NCBI GenBank assembly: GCA_944472135.2
Contig: OX235268.1
Span: forward strand, 10,484,589 to 10,548,588
DNA: 64,000 nt
Origin: Trichobilharzia regenti
Lineage: Eukaryota > Platyhelminthes > Trematoda > Strigeidida > Schistosomatidae
Direction: 5' to 3'
The notes beneath the pieces are model-generated. The model made no database searches, was not told the origin of the DNA, and saw nothing but the letters and a program-made list of their open reading frames with translations. Shown here in pieces: positions 21,626 to 36,500 of this stretch (positions are counted from its first letter, which is position 1; each line of letters begins with the position of its first letter). The translations under genes were made by a program, and so were the position numbers.

Positions 21626-23890
21626 ATTCATGTGCTGAGAGAATAAAAAATCTATGCATCGTGATGGAACAGAGGAATGATAGTCAAATATCTAACTCCC
21701 GTTCAATGACTTTGAGAAGGCCTCCAAGAAAATTGACCCCAAAATCATTCCATTAACACATGCTTCCACTCCGAGGTGTGGACGAAATGGCCAGTCGAAA
21801 ATCATAATAAACAACCATTTCTGACATCAAACTAACCAATAACATGTTATCAAACTTATATATGAAAATGAATGAATGGATCTGATGTGCACTGAAGATA
21901 ACAACGACCTGAAGATTAATGACCGAGTGATACCCGAACATGAAACACACACCTGTGGGTCTGAATGTGATATGGAGTAGATGATGCGAAGAAAAGCTGA
22001 CAGCTTATTGACAATACGAAAGACAGATAATGAAGACTCAGGAGGACAAATTCATATGATTTTTAAGCAGTATCATAGGTTTCGAACTTGAGGTATATGT
22101 CATGAAATAGATGACATCATATGAGACGTAATACAACAATTCCACGTGCGAAAGAAGTACATACATCATCAACTAGGCGAGAATGGGGAGAACTTTCTCC
22201 CACTGATACCCGTCAGATGTATATCTTCAACGTAAAAGACAAGGGAGAATACGAAACATTTAATACGGAAATAATAATTGAATAAAAAATACGAAAATTT
22301 ACTTCAGGAACGAAATAAAAACGCTGAAATAATATTAAAAGCCCTTAAAAATAAAGGACTTCTTTAATTACAAACGAAATAAAAGCGAAGATAATTATTT
22401 GTGAAATGAAGCCGTGTTCAACTGGATATTTTTGTTTTTGAAAAGAGGCGACAAGCAACCAATGCTGAAATGGTCTGTAATCAATTCAACTTGTGCACGT
22501 ACACTTCATCGGAGACCGATAATGAATTAGGTAATATCGATATCCTTCATATTCATTAACACAATGCTTAAAAGACAAAATTTAGTTTACGACTTCAGCT
22601 TCAAAATTATTCTATTCTTGAAAGTGCTAAATTACTTGCCATTATCTGCAACAGACGTCGTCATGAATTCGCGTGATGTGTTTGTTGACTGTGTTCTGTT
22701 TTTTCACATTTTCACATATCACGCTATTTGTGTATTGAAGCCGTGTTCAACTGGATATTTTTGTTTTTGAAAAGAGGCGACAAGCAACCAATGTTGAAAT
22801 GGTCTGTAATCAATTCAACTTGTGCACGTTCACTTCATCGGAGACAGATAAGGAATTTTACCGAAGCGATGTCTCTCATATTCATAAACACAAGGCTTTA
22901 AAAACAAAATACAGTTTCGTGCTTCAGCCTAAATACTACTCATTTATGGCTTGTAATATTTTATTCATATTTCCGCAGTTTCCCTTAGCCTCCGAAATGT
23001 TTCCTTCTCCTCGTTGATATGAGTGCCTATTGTTTCTTGATATTCTCATCTTGATTGTAAAGCTGTTCCGGCTCTTTTCTAGTTGACTTGTCTTACCTAT
23101 TTCCCTCAACCAGTGGTTTCTCTCGTTTCAATAACATGTGTCTAACGCATGCTCACCTGGCGGTTTTCTTCCTCATAAGCTGAGTCTTTGTTGATAGATT
23201 TTTGTGATACAGAATTTGTGAATGATCTGTGTATTTAGAATCCCTACTTCCTTGTTTGGCGTAGAGCAGCAGAAATTCATTTGTTCCTTCTTTATTTATC
23301 TATATACCTTTCCTACAATAACTGGTTTGTTTTAATGACTATTCTCACTTTGAATTGTTCCCACATTTCCCACTTGTCGTTCAAATTCAAAATCATTTTT
23401 GACATTTTCAATCATATCGTTTCAGATTTCAGACTATGTTAATTTAGGTGTTATGTATTTGACTGATATTCCCAAAATTATACATGCCTTTCCAATGAGC
23501 ACACGTCCTGTGAACTAGTTTATATTTCACACTTGATATTCAACTATCATTAGAATCACAAATATTTTATTTGCATTTCATAATATTATTATTTCACTTA
23601 CCCTCACAGGATATCATTTCTTCACAAAACCATAAATATATACGATCGTACAGCTTGATAATGAATTCGTTGAAAAGAGTCTGTTTGGTGAACACTGTGT
23701 TCCTAGTGTTACAATGGGAATTATTATATCATTTATTTGACATTTGCATCCCACATGTTGGTTTTGTATCCTAATTATGTCTCGCTGTCGTTGTTTGATC
23801 TATGTTTTTTAATACTTCGTTCTGTTTTATCTGTTCACTGACAATGGTTTGTTTGAGTGTGTCTTGAAGATTTTTCTGACTCGAGACTCC

Positions 23891-24199
23891 TCACTGCCTG
23901 ATTCCATTGGACGGGGAGCTTGATCTCATTTCTTTGTGAATATCCCTTTTGATTTGAGGTTCTTGTTGCGATAGAATCTCCTCAGGAGTATCTCCCTTGA
24001 ATTGGAGACTTGAAAACAGAGGCATTTTCTCCACCGTTGCCAATTGATGTTTACGACAATTGTAACCTATGTTGTTTTCAATGAACTTCTCTGGATATCC
24101 CTTCTCGCTTAGAATGTCTCTTCTGGTTCTTGCCTGTTTCGAGTGAGAAGTAGACATTTGTGAAAAATTATATTTGTAAGATCTCAGCGAAATATTCAT
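23891..24199 (-). pseudogene. PLE linker fragment, unit B (open 102 codons)
   Basis: Same block as in unit A but in one frame: K-Y-N-F-S-Q-M-S-T-S-H-S, then E-K-G-Y-P-E-K-F-I-E and K-M-P-L-F-S-S-L-Q-F-K-G-D-T-P-E-E. The GYP and F-K-G-D motifs place it between RT and GIY-YIG. The part before GYP is the same M-S-T-S-H-S sequence seen elsewhere as a PLE 5' piece, so the fragment may be a 5'-piece/linker junction. No RT palm is visible upstream. Confidence 0.7.
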
Positions 24200-25010
24200 C
24201 TATCTTGGTTAAACACTTTGTTGAAATTGTTGTAAAACAATTTCTTAACGTCTCCATAAGAAGATGTAGAATGTCGGGAATTTTGACCAAGTATTATTAA
24301 TTAGTGATAGATAGTCATTTTTATTTTTTAATCAGGATTTCCCATGCATCAGCTTACATCACACCTTCATGTATGTTCAAACTGTTAGTATCTAGAATTT
24401 TATGATTAGGCGTATTTTCGAAACCATGGTGTTTAGGACTAGAGTTCAGTTGATTCACCCTCTCCAACTTATTACTTTTCCTTCTTTCTGAAAACTGAGC
24501 TGCTTTATTCCACCCACTGGAGTTGTCAGGTGACTCGACAGCTACTGATTTAGGGTATGCATTCTGTTCCAGAAAACGGAGAGTGGAAACACGATGATTG
24601 TATCAAATGCCTAGTTTCTTTAATTTAATTTAATTCGATTGCAAAATAATTCAAATGAACTGTCGTCAAGATTTGACAGAATACTTCTAAAAAGTATATG
24701 GGCATCGAGTGAGAAGTAGGCATTTGTGAAAAAGTTTACTTGTAATATCTCATCAATATTGAAATGAGTAACTCCATTTTACAACTGTTTACCCACACAC
24801 ACATACACTCATACAAATACTGTATACAATGTGTTAACATAAGTAGACCAATATTTGTAAGTCCGAGGTCAAATTTTAATCACATGTCACACAATCTTGT
24901 CTAATATACTTGTTGATACTTGTTTAAGGACTCATGATTGGACAAAGTTTTTTGAAAACAAGAGATCATCCTACAATATATAACTCTCTGTAACATTAAT
25001 TTCGAATTAT

Positions 25011-25055
25011 TTTCCTGAGGAAGTTTGAACCAGATTGGCGAACGAAACGTTGGAA
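25011..25055 (+). ncRNA. PLE-type hammerhead, unit B
   Basis: Same fold as in unit A. Stem I changes to TTTC/GGAA (one T-G wobble); the CTGAGGA core, stem II and GAAACGTT are kept. Confidence 0.55.
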
Positions 25056-25683
25056 TTAGGCATTTCAGTCTCACGAGGATTTCACAAATAGAATTTTCTT
25101 ACAAATGTCTACTTTTCAATCGGCGCCTAAATATTTAGAACTATTCTGTCAAATCTTGACGACAGTTCACTTCAATTCCAAATATTTACACTCATGGTTT
25201 GGTTGAATGCTTTTACGCAGTGAAAATCGCAATCATATTCACCTCTGAATCAACCCATTCAAAGTTCAACTTTCACGTGTTTTATCTTCATTTGATGGCC
25301 TATAATTTGCAGCATTTACACAGTCATAGCAGAGGGTACATTCCAGTGAAATCAATAACTACTTGGGCTGGTACGTAGTTCTATGCATTCTTCTTGCAAT
25401 TCGACAGGTAGAACAACGTCACGCTTGTGGGAAGTTTGAGAACAGAACTTCAGTTTAGACAGAGCAGTAATAAAACGTAAATCGTCGGAATCGTTAATGG
25501 GTTTCTCACAACACATATCGAACAGTCCGATCACACATGGATGCGTCAGTGGAATATATATGAATGAGTGAAAATAATGCAGGTAGGAGTGAGCAAATAG
25601 ACTTCGGTCAAGTTCAAAGGATATATTGAAGGTCAAATTGACAATGCAGATCGGTTAACCAAATAATGAAGATGAAAGTCTAT

Positions 25684-26005
25684 CTACCTTGGTAACAAAA
25701 TATATTTGAATGTGAGGGTGAATTCTTTTTGAAGGAGTAAAGGTGATTTAAAATTCCTAATTTCCAAGGCTTCCACAAATTTCAGGAAGCGAGCCAAACA
25801 TCAATTTCATGTCCTGTCTGTATAATATGTTTCGCAATATGGGAGTTAGGTGGTCTGTTCTCATCATTACCGATGTCCATAGATTCAATTTGCTTCTGAA
25901 GACATATAGGAATATTCTCTGAATCCCTTACGTTTATCGTCTTTCCTATGTATGTGTCCACAAGTACATTTCAATTGTTAAATACAGTGGGATGTGATGT
26001 CAATT
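25684..26005 (-). pseudogene. PLE GIY-YIG tail, unit C
   Basis: Same as unit B. 'gatgtcc' replaces 'gatttgt' in the middle, a variant shared with D. Confidence 0.72.
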
Positions 26006-26162
26006 TCTCCAACTTATAAGGGCTTCTCATTCTCATTTTCGACCGGACAAAATGTCACTGTGTGAATATATATATATATATATATGGAAAAAGGGGCCTA
26101 GTGGACTTCAAATAGACATAGTTTAGAGCTTCGGTATCAAAGTGACACAGTTTTGATGATAT

Positions 26163-26367
26163 TATTTTTTATTTATTTTCTTTTATTTTTGAATACAGCT
26201 TGATTCCACACCGTATTTTTGGTACAAGTGTGGAATTTTCAGCGTGGATATCGGTAGCCCAAAATTCGCGGGCCGACCATAGATATCAGGTGTGCGTCGG
26301 CGTGGGCTCGAACCTCGGACCATGTGCATGGTGGGCGAGAGTCCTAACCACTGTGCCACCGACGCAC
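26163..26367 (-). mobile_element. tRNA-derived SINE, unit C
   Basis: tRNA-like head at 26,367-26,292 with the same 7-bp acceptor stem. The B box reads 'GAGGTTCGAGCC', closer to consensus than in unit B. Confidence 0.75.
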
Positions 26368-29300
26368 AACTAGAATAAACGAATCAACTCTCTATCATTA
26401 CGAGTGAGGATAAAACTTGTCTCCCCAATAAAAAACTTGGTTCAGAGACAAAATTCTCAACAAAATGGTATTTCCACCTTTGGAACACTTGATTTTTACC
26501 AATCCGAAAGGCTTGAATTTCTATGGATCGATGCAACAGTAAATGTTTATGGTGTTTATTACTGAAGTGTTCAAGATTTTCAATGAATAGTACTCAAAAG
26601 TCATTGGTGAGTTGTAGAACAATACAACGTACTGATACACCAGCACGCTATCAAATTCGTAGTTGCAATAGAAAAACAAATGATCACTGAAATTTTGGAC
26701 AATATTACAACGAAATTTCAGTAATGAAGTCCAGTCCTGCAGACCTCAATACGGTATTTTGTCTCACTAATTCATTCTGACTGCATGTCATTACGATCGT
26801 GGGATAATTGAATTTTCTTATGAAGTACAGATCTATGTGTCTTATCTAAATTACTTTGTATTCCAGACTTAGTTTAAAATAAAATTTTCAATTTCTATGC
26901 TACTATCCTCTAAACCACTGAACATCCAACATGAATGCAGTCTTGTATCAATTTCCTCAATAAAGTGTCCATAATGATTAATCTGTAACCTTGTAATTCT
27001 CCACAAGTGGAAATCAGCTATGAACGTTTACTATTATTTACGATCAGTGCTATGCTTATGTCAGTTTTCTGAATACAACGACAATCGAAATCCAGTTTTG
27101 CTATGACAATTTTTCAACTGGATAATCTTCAACATAGCAGAGAGTACATCTGATACAAAGAGATAATGCAGTAAAACAGTAGATTGATCTCTACGGTCAC
27201 GCAAAACAGTGATACGAAAAGGGGTTTTGCACTAGTTTTTCACACTGAATTTTAACAGCCACAATAATTCCTTTATCACCGGTGAGAAGACCTTCAATGA
27301 TATCCGAAATGTCTGCTGATTAATGACACAGTGACACGTCACTTTCAGTTATGTTAAGTTTCAATTAGGCTAAATTGTATTTACACTTAAAAGACATTCG
27401 AAACTCTTATTTCACATTGAGTCTGCACCTAGAACAGTTCCAGTTGTGAATTTGATTTGTCTTCACCAGTTACTACCACATGCTTCTGTTATCTGCTGAC
27501 ATGTTGTTGACATCACTGCTGCTTCAATGTATAATGATGAAATACCTAACAATATCATGAGGCTCCCAATTTACTGTCTTCTCACAATGAAAGCAGAAAT
27601 TACTCATAGAATCGTAGATTGTGCGAACATATTCGAAGCTGTGGAGTCTGCTTAGACATCCAAAGTGATCAATAGATATAGTACACAATTCTCATAATCT
27701 GTGTGAGTAGATAGAATTGTTGTTTGGAGAGTCATCAAACAACTTTGATCGTCAAAACCATAAACTGGAGCATACTGGGGAATTATGTATCATTGATGTA
27801 ATCAACAGCATCCAAAATTCTAATGCAGTGACAACCAGTCTCTTCTAGGTAATAACAGTAAACTTCAAATCGAAATGTCAAAAAGGTACAATTATCGGAT
27901 GAGGTGGGCCTAAAACAACGCAGGTAAGTCGGGTAGTTCTTGGCGAAATGGATGAGAACTGACAATTCTTCACGCACACACACACATCTGTTCCTTGAAT
28001 GTCTTGGTTATCAAAGTGAGCATATCCAGTTACATGAAGAAGTAAAGTCTTCAGCTGGACATACAGTAAATCTTGTGGATTTCTCAATCTCAAGAAAGTA
28101 GAAACACAGCTCCCTGCAGACAGAATTGAGACGACGAGTAGATGTGGCCTCCGAGTCTCTGTCAAAGTGATGTTTGATGAAACCTATATGGTAGATTCAG
28201 TAATAAAGAAAAGGGAAGACAGCCGATGACTCTGTGCGAATAAGTGGATGCTAACAGAGATGACTGGGATAGTGAAACAGAAATTGAATATGTGGAGAGA
28301 TAGTTAAATTTAGGGGATCTGAATTCAATGTGCAACATCGATAGAAAAAAGGTGTGATGGAAGATCAAAACTCTAAAACACCTTGTCAACTGAAGCAGAA
28401 CTGATCTCAGGTAAGACAAACCACAAGAAATTACTTTAAATATTCAGATGGTCATCTGGGAAGAAACCAACACAGAGGAATACAGTGAAAGTGGGCAAAG
28501 GTCACCGAATTCTCTATCCATTAGGAATTAAAGGCAATGGGATGAATACTTCTAAATACTCTTGAATTTGCCATCAAAAGCAACTTATCCATAAACAACC
28601 ATTAACCAGACTGAAGGGAATTCAGCCAGATGTATCAAAAAATTGATGACCCTGTTGGGTATTTTGAAACCTATAAAACAGAGTGCTTTGAGGGTGGGAA
28701 ATGTACCTAAACACTACCATACAGAAAATCATGTCAAACCAACAGTGTTGTTGACCTCGAATAAAATATTATGTAGAACAATCCCGAAAACCTAAAGATT
28801 GCTGATGACGCAAATCCCAATTGAGGAAATTAGATTCAAGAAAATCAATTCATGTGCTGAGTGAATAAAAAATATATGCATCGTGATGGAACAGAGGAAT
28901 GATAGTCAAATATCTAACTCCCGTTCAATGACTTTGAGAAGGCCTCCAAGAAAATTGACCCCAAAATCATTCCATTAACACATGCTTCCACTCCGAGGTG
29001 TGGACGAAATGGCCAGTCGAAAATCATAATCAACAACCATTTCTGACATCAAACTAACCAATAACATGTTATCAAACTTATATATGAAAATGAATGAATG
29101 GATCTGATGTGCACTGAAGATAACAACGACCTGAAGATTAATGACCGAGTGATACCCGAACATGAAACACACACCTGTGTGTCTGAATATGATATGGAGT
29201 AGATGATGTGAGGAAAAGCTGAGAGCTTATTGACAATACGAAAGACAGATAATGAAGACTCAGGAGGACAAATTCATATGATTTTTAAGCAGTATCATAG

Positions 29301-31112
29301 GTTTCGAACTTGAGGTATATGTCATGAAATAGATGACATCATATGAGACGTAATACAACAATTCCACGTGCGAAAGAAGTACATACATCATCAACTAGGC
29401 GAGAATGGGGAGAACTTTCTCCCACTGATACCCGTCAGATGTATATCTTCAACGTAAAAGACAAGGGAGAATACGAAACATTTAATACGGAAATAATAAT
29501 TGAATAAAAAATACGAAAATTTACTTCAGGAACGAAATAAAAACGCTGAAATAATATTAAAAGCCCTTAAAAATAAAGGACTTCTTTAATTACAAACGAA
29601 ATAAAAGCGAAGATAATTATTTGTGAAATGAAGCCGTGTTCAACTGGATATTTTTGTTTTTGAAAAGAGGCGAGAAGCAACCAATGCTGAAATGGTCTGT
29701 AATCAATTCAACTTGTGCACGTTCACTTCATCGGAGACCGATAATGAATTAGGTAATATCGATATCCTTCATATTCATTAACACAATGCTTAAAAGACAA
29801 AATTTAGTTTACGACTTCAGCTTCAAAATTATTCTATTCTTGAAAGTGCTAAATTACTTGCCATTATCTGCAACAGACGTCGTCATGAATTCGCGTGATG
29901 TGTTTGTTGACTGTGTTCTGTTTTTTCACATTTTCACATATCACGCTATTTGTGTATTGAAGCCGTGTTCAACTGGATATTTTTGTTTTTGAAAAGAGGC
30001 GACAAGCAACCAATGTTGAAAGGGTCTGTAATCAATTCAACTTGTGCACGTTCACTTCATCGGAGACAGATAAGGAATTTTACCGAAGCGATGTCTCTCA
30101 TATTCATAAACACAAGGCTTTAAAAACAAAATACAGTTTCGTGCTTCAGCCTAAATACTACTCATTTATGGCTTGTAATATTTTATTCATATTTCCGCAG
30201 TTTCCCTTAGCCTCCGAAATGTTTCCTTCTCCTCGTTGATATGAGTGCCTATTGTTTCTTGATATTCTCATCTTGATTGTAAAGCTGTTCCGGCTCTTTT
30301 CTAGTTGACTTGTCTTACCTATTTCCCTCAACCAGTGGTTTCTCTCGTTTCAATAACATGTGTCTAACGCATGCTCACCTGGCGGTTTTCTTCCTCATAA
30401 GCTGAGTCTTTGTTGATAGATTTTTGTGATACAGAATTTGTGAATGAGCTGTGTATTTAGAATCCCTACTTCCTTGTTTGGCGTAGAGCAGCAGAAATTC
30501 ATTTGTTCCTTCTTTATTTATCTATATACCTCTCCTACAATAACTGGTTTGTTTTAATGACTATTCTCACTTTGAATTGTTCCCACATTTCCCACTTGTC
30601 GTTCAAATTCAAAATCATTTTTGACATTTTCAATCATATCGTTTCAGATTTCAGACTATGTTAATTTAGGTGTTATGTATTTGACTGATATTCCCAAAAT
30701 TATACATGCCTTTCCAATGAGCACACGTCCTGTGAACTAGTTTATATTTCACACTTGATATTCAACTATCATTAGAATCACAAATATTTTATTTGCATTT
30801 CATAATATTATTATTTCACTTACCCTCACAGGATATCATTTCTTCACAAAACCATAAATATATACGATCGTACAGCTTGATAATGAATTCGTTGAAAAGA
30901 GTCTGTTTGGTGAACACTGTGTTCCTAGTGTTACAATGGGAATTATTATATCATTTATTTGACATTTGCATCCCACATGTTGGTTTTGTATCCTAATTAT
31001 GTCTCGCTGTCGTTGTTTGATCTATGTTTTTTAATACTTCGTTCTGTTTTATCTGTTCACTGACAATGGTTTGTTTGAGTGTGTCTTGAAGATTTTTCTG
31101 ACTCGAGACTCC

Positions 31113-31421
31113 TCACTGCCTGATTCCATTGGACGGGGAGCTTGATCTCATTTCTTTGTGAATATCCCTTTTGATTTGAGGTTCTTGTTGCGATAGAATC
31201 TCCTCAGGAGTATCTCCCTTGAATTGGAGACTTGAAAACAGAGGCATTTTCTCCACCGTTGCCAATTGATGTTTACGACAATTGTAACCTATGTTGTTTT
31301 CAATGAACTTCTCTGGATATCCCTTCTCGCTTAGAATGTCTCTTCTGGTTCTTGCCTGTTTCGAGTGAGAAGTAGACATTTGTGAAAAATTATATTTGTA
31401 AGATCTCAGCGAAATATTCAT
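31113..31421 (-). pseudogene. PLE linker fragment, unit C
   Basis: Same 102-codon open frame as unit B, without the extra T of A, D and E. Confidence 0.7.
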
Positions 31422-32232
31422 CTATCTTGGTTAAACACTTTGTTGAAATTGTTGTAAAACAATTTCTTAACGTCTCCATAAGAAGATGTAGAATGTCGGG
31501 AATTTTGACCAAGTATTATTAATTAGTGATAGATAGTCATTTTTATTTTTTAATCAGGATTTCCCATGCATCAGCTTACATCACACCTTCATGTATGTTC
31601 AAACTGTTAGTATCTAGAATTTTATGATTAGGCGTATTTTCGAAACCATGGTGTTTAGGATTAGAGTTCAGTTGATTCACCCTCTCCAACTTATTACTTT
31701 TCCTTCTTTCTGAAAACTGAGCTGCTTTATTCCACCCACTGGAGTTGTCAGGTGACTCGACAGCTACTGATTTAGGGTATGCATTCTGTTCCAGAAAACG
31801 GAGAGTGGAAACACGATGATTGTATCAAATGCCTAGTTTCTTTAATTTAATTTAATTCGATTGCAAAATAATTCAAATGAACTGTCGTCAAGATTTGACA
31901 GAATACTTCTAAAAAGTATATGGGCATCGAGTGAGAAGTAGGCATTTGTGAAAAAGTTTACTTGTAATATCTCATCAATATTGAAATGAGTAACTCCATT
32001 TTACAACTGTTTACCCACACACACATACACTCATACAAATACTGTATACAATGTGTTAACATAAGTAGACCAATATTTGTAAGTCCGAGGTCAAATTTTA
32101 ATCACATGTCACACAATCTTGTCTAATATACTTGTTGATACTTGTTTAAGGACTCATGATTGGACAAAGTTTTTTGAAAACAAGAGATCATCCTACAATA
32201 TATAACTCTCTGTAACATTAATTTCGAATTAT

Positions 32233-32277
32233 TTTCCTGAGGAAGTTTGAACCAGATTGGCGAACGAAACGTTGGAA
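32233..32277 (+). ncRNA. PLE-type hammerhead, unit C
   Basis: Same sequence as in unit B over the core and stems. Confidence 0.55.
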
Positions 32278-32905
32278 TTAGGCATTTCAGTCTCACGAGG
32301 ATTTCACAAATAGAATTTTCTTACAAATGTCTACTTTTCAATCGGCGCCTAAATATTTAGAACTATTCTGTCAAATCTTGACGACAGTTCACTTCAATTC
32401 CAAATATTTACACTCATGGTTTGGTTGAATGCTTTTACGCAGTGAAAATCGCAATCATATTCACCTCTGAATCAACCCATTCAAAGTTCAACTTTCACGT
32501 GTTTTATCTTCATTTGATGGCCTATAATTTGCAGCATTTACACAGTCATAGCAGAGGGTACATTCCAGTGAAATCAATAACTACTTGGGCTGGTACGTAG
32601 TTCTATGCATTCTTCTTGCAATTCGACAGGTAGAACAACGTCACGCTTGTGGGAAGTTTGAGAACAGAACTTCAGTTTAGACAGAGCAGTAATAAAACGT
32701 AAATCGTCGGAATCGTTAATGGGTTCCTCACAACACATATCGAACAGTCCGATCACACATGGATGCGTCAGTGGAATATATATGAATGAGTGAAAATAAT
32801 GCAGGTAGGAGTGAGCAAATAGACTTCGGTCAAGTTCAAAGGATATATTGAAGGTCAAATTGACAATGCAGATCGGTTAACCAAATAATGAAGATGAAAG
32901 TCTAT

Positions 32906-33228
32906 CTACCTTGGTAACAAAATATATTTGAATGTGAGGGTGAATTCTTTTTGAAGGAGTAAAGGTGATTTAAAATTCCTAATTTTCAAGGCTTCCACAA
33001 ATTTCAGAAAGCGAGCCAAACATCAATTTCATGTCCTGTCTGTATAATATGTTTCGCAATATGGGAGTTAGGTGGTCTGTTCTCATCATTACCGATGTCC
33101 ATAGATTCAATTTGCTTCTGAAGACATATAGGAATATTCTCTGAATCCCTTACGTTTATCGTCTTTCCTATGTATGTGTCCACAAGTACATTTCAATTGT
33201 TAAATACAGTGGGATGTGATGTCAATTT
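32906..33228 (-). pseudogene. PLE GIY-YIG tail, unit D
   Basis: As in C, with two further private changes ('ttttcaagg' and 'tttcagaaagcg' on the plus strand). Confidence 0.72.
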
Positions 33229-33383
33229 CTCCAACTTATAAGGGCTTCTCATTCTCATTTTCGACCGGACAAAATGTCACTGTGTGAATATATATATATA
33301 TATATGGAAAAAGGGGCCTAGTGGACTTCAAATAGACATAGTTTAGAGCTTCGGTATCAAAGTGACACAGTTTTGATGATATT

Positions 33384-33587
33384 ATTTTTTATTTATTTTC
33401 TTTTATTTTTGAATACAGCTTGATTCCACACCGTATTTTTGGTACAAGTGTGGAATTTTCAGCGTGGATATCGGTAGCCCAAAATTCGCGGGCCGACCAT
33501 AGATATCAGGTGTGCGTCGGCGTGGGCTCGAACCTCGGACCATGTGCATGGTGGGCGAGAGTCCTAACCACTGTGCCACCGACGCAC
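33384..33587 (-). mobile_element. tRNA-derived SINE, unit D
   Basis: tRNA-like head at 33,587-33,512, identical to that of unit C by eye. Confidence 0.75.
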
Positions 33588-36500
33588 AACTAGAATAAAC
33601 GAATCAACTCTCTATCATTACGAGTGAGGATAAAACTTGTCTCCCCAATAAAAAACTTGGTTCAGAGACAAAATTCTCAACAAAATGGTATTTCCACCTT
33701 TGGAACACTTGATTTTTACCAATCCGAAAGGCTTGAATTTCTATGGATCGATGCAACAGTAAATGTTTATGGTGTTTATTACTGAAGTGTTCAAGATTTT
33801 CAATGAATAGTACTCAAAAGTCATTGGTGAGTTGTAGAACAATACAACGTACTGATACACCAGCACGCTATCAAATTCGTAGTTGCAATAGAAAAACAAA
33901 TGATCACTGAAATTTTGGACAATATTACAACGAAATTTCAGTAATGAAGTCCAGTCCTGCAGACCTCAATACGGTATTTTGTCTCACTAATTCATTCTGA
34001 CTGCATGTCATTACGATCGTGGGATAATTGAATTTTCTTATGAAGTACAGATCTATGTGTCTTATCTAAATTACTTTGTATTCCAGACATAGTTTAAAAT
34101 AAAATTTTCAATTTCTATGCTACTATCCTCTAAACCACTGAACATCCAACATGAATGCAGTCTTGTATCAATTTCCTCAATAAAGTGTCCATAATGATTA
34201 ATCTGTAACCTTGTAATTCTCCACAAGTGGAAATCAGCTATGAACGTTTACTATTATTTACGATCAGTGCTATGCTTATGTCAGTTTTCTGAATACAACG
34301 ACAATCGAAATCCAGTTTTGCTATGACAATTTTTCAACTGGATAATCTTCAACATAGCAGAGAGTACATCTGATACAAAGAGATAATGCAGTAAAACAGT
34401 AGATTGATCTCTACGGTCACGCAAAACAGTGATACGAAAAGGGGTTTTGCACTAGTTTTTCACACTGAATTTTAACAGCCACAATAATTCCTTTATCACC
34501 GGTGAGAAGACCTTCAATGATATCCGAAATGTCTGCTGATTAATGACACAGTGACACGTCACTTTCAGTTATGTTAAGTTTCAATTAGGCTGAATTGTAT
34601 TTACACTTAAAAGACATTCGAAACTCTTATTTCACATTGAGTCTGCACCTAGAACAGTTCCAGTTGTGAATTTGATTTGTCTTCACCAGTTACTACCACA
34701 TGCTTCTGTTATCTGCTGACATGTTGTTGACATCACTGCTGCTTCAATGTATAATGATGAAATACCTAACAATATCATGAGGCTCCCAATTTACTGTCTT
34801 CTCACAATGAAAGCGGAAATTACTCATAGAATCGTAGATTGTGCGAACATATTCGAAGCTGTGGAGTCTGCTTAGACATCCAAAGTGATCAATAGATATA
34901 GTACACAATTCTCATAATCTGTGTGAGTAGATAGAATTGTTGTTTGGAGAGTCATCAAACAACTTTGATCGTCAAAACCATAAACTGGAGCATACTGGGG
35001 AATTATGTATCATTGATGTAATCAACAGCATCCAAAATTCTAATGCAGTGACAACCAGTCTCTTCTAGGTAATAACAGTAAACTTCAAATCGAAATGTCA
35101 AAAAGGTACAATTATCGGATGAGGTGGGCCTAAAACAACGCAGGTAAGTCGGGTAGTTCTTGGCGAAATGGATGAGAACTGACAATTCTTCACGCACACA
35201 CACACATCTGTTCCTTGAATGTCTTGGTTATCAAAGTGAGCATATCCAGTTACATGAAGAAGTAAATTCTTCAGCTGGACATACAGTAAATCTTGTGGAT
35301 TTCTCAATCTCAAGAAAGTAGAAACACAGCTCCCTGCAGACAGAATTGAGACGACGAGTAGATGTGGCCTCCGAGTCTCTGTCAAAGTGATGTTTGATGA
35401 AACCTATATGGTAGATTCAGTAATAAAGAAAAGGGAAGACAGCCGATGACTCTGTGCGAATAAGTGGATGCTAACAGAGATGACTGGGATAGTGAAACAG
35501 AAATTGAATATGTGGAGAGATAGTTAAATTTAGGGGATCTGAATTCAATGTGCAACATCGATAGAAAAAAGGTGTGATGGAAGATCAAAACTCTAAAACA
35601 CCTTGTCAACTGAAGCAGAACTGATCGCAGGTAAGACAAACCACAAGAAATTACTTTAAATATTCAGATGGTCATCTGGGAAGAAACCAACACAGAGGAA
35701 TACAGTGAAAGTGGGCAAAGGTCACCGAATTCTCTATCCATTAGGAATTAAAGGCAATGGGATGAATACTTCTAAATACTCTTGAATTTGCCATCAAAAG
35801 CAACTTATCCATAAACAACCATTAACCAGACTGAAGGGAATTCAGCCAGATGTATCAAAAAATTGATGACCCTGTTGGGTATTTTGAAACCTATAAAACA
35901 GAGTGCTTTGAGGGTGGGAAATGTACCTAAACACTACCATACAGAAAATCATGTCAAACCAACAGTGTTGTTGACCTCGAATAAAATATTATGTAGAACA
36001 ATCCCGAAAACCTAAAGATTGCTGATGACGCAAATCCCAATTGAGGAAATTAGATTCAAGAAAATCAATTCATGTGCTGAGTGAATAAAAAATATATGCA
36101 TCGTGATGGAACAGAGGAATGATAGTCAAATATCTAACTCCCGTTCAATGACTTTGAGAAGGCCTCCAAGAAAATTGACCCCAAAATCATTCCATTAACA
36201 CATGCTTCCACTCCGAGGTGTGGACGAAATGGCCAGTCGAAAATCATAATCAACAACCATTTCTGACATCAAACTAACCAATAACATGTTATCAAACTTA
36301 TATATGAAAATGAATGAATGGATCTGATGTGCACTGAAGATAACAACGACCTGAAGATTAATGACCGAGTGATACCCGAACATGAAACACACACCTGTGT
36401 GTCTGAATATGATATGGAGTAGATGATGTGAGGAAAAGCTGAGAGCTTATTGACAATACGAAAGACAGATAATGAAGACTCAGGAGGACAAATTCATATG

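Larger units (their letters stand above)
17946..25170. repeat. Tandem unit B (type II, about 7.22 kb)
   Basis: First long unit. It differs from A by an inserted tRNA-derived SINE and an unassigned 2.4-kb segment (about 19,230-21,620) in place of the LINE fragment. Units join at 'tcatgtgctga' (14,413 in A; about 21,630 here). From there to the hammerhead it follows A closely. Its PLE linker frame is intact over 102 codons. Confidence 0.88.
25171..32393. repeat. Tandem unit C (type II)
   Basis: 7,222 bp after B and nearly identical to it and to D's left half. It carries the SINE, the type II-specific segment and an unbroken PLE linker frame. Confidence 0.9.

Noticed and set aside
21660..21780. 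Possible LINE RT motif (F-N-D-F-E-K-A-S) on the plus strand in the units
   Set aside because: Only about ten residues match and the sequence on either side does not continue the RT domain.
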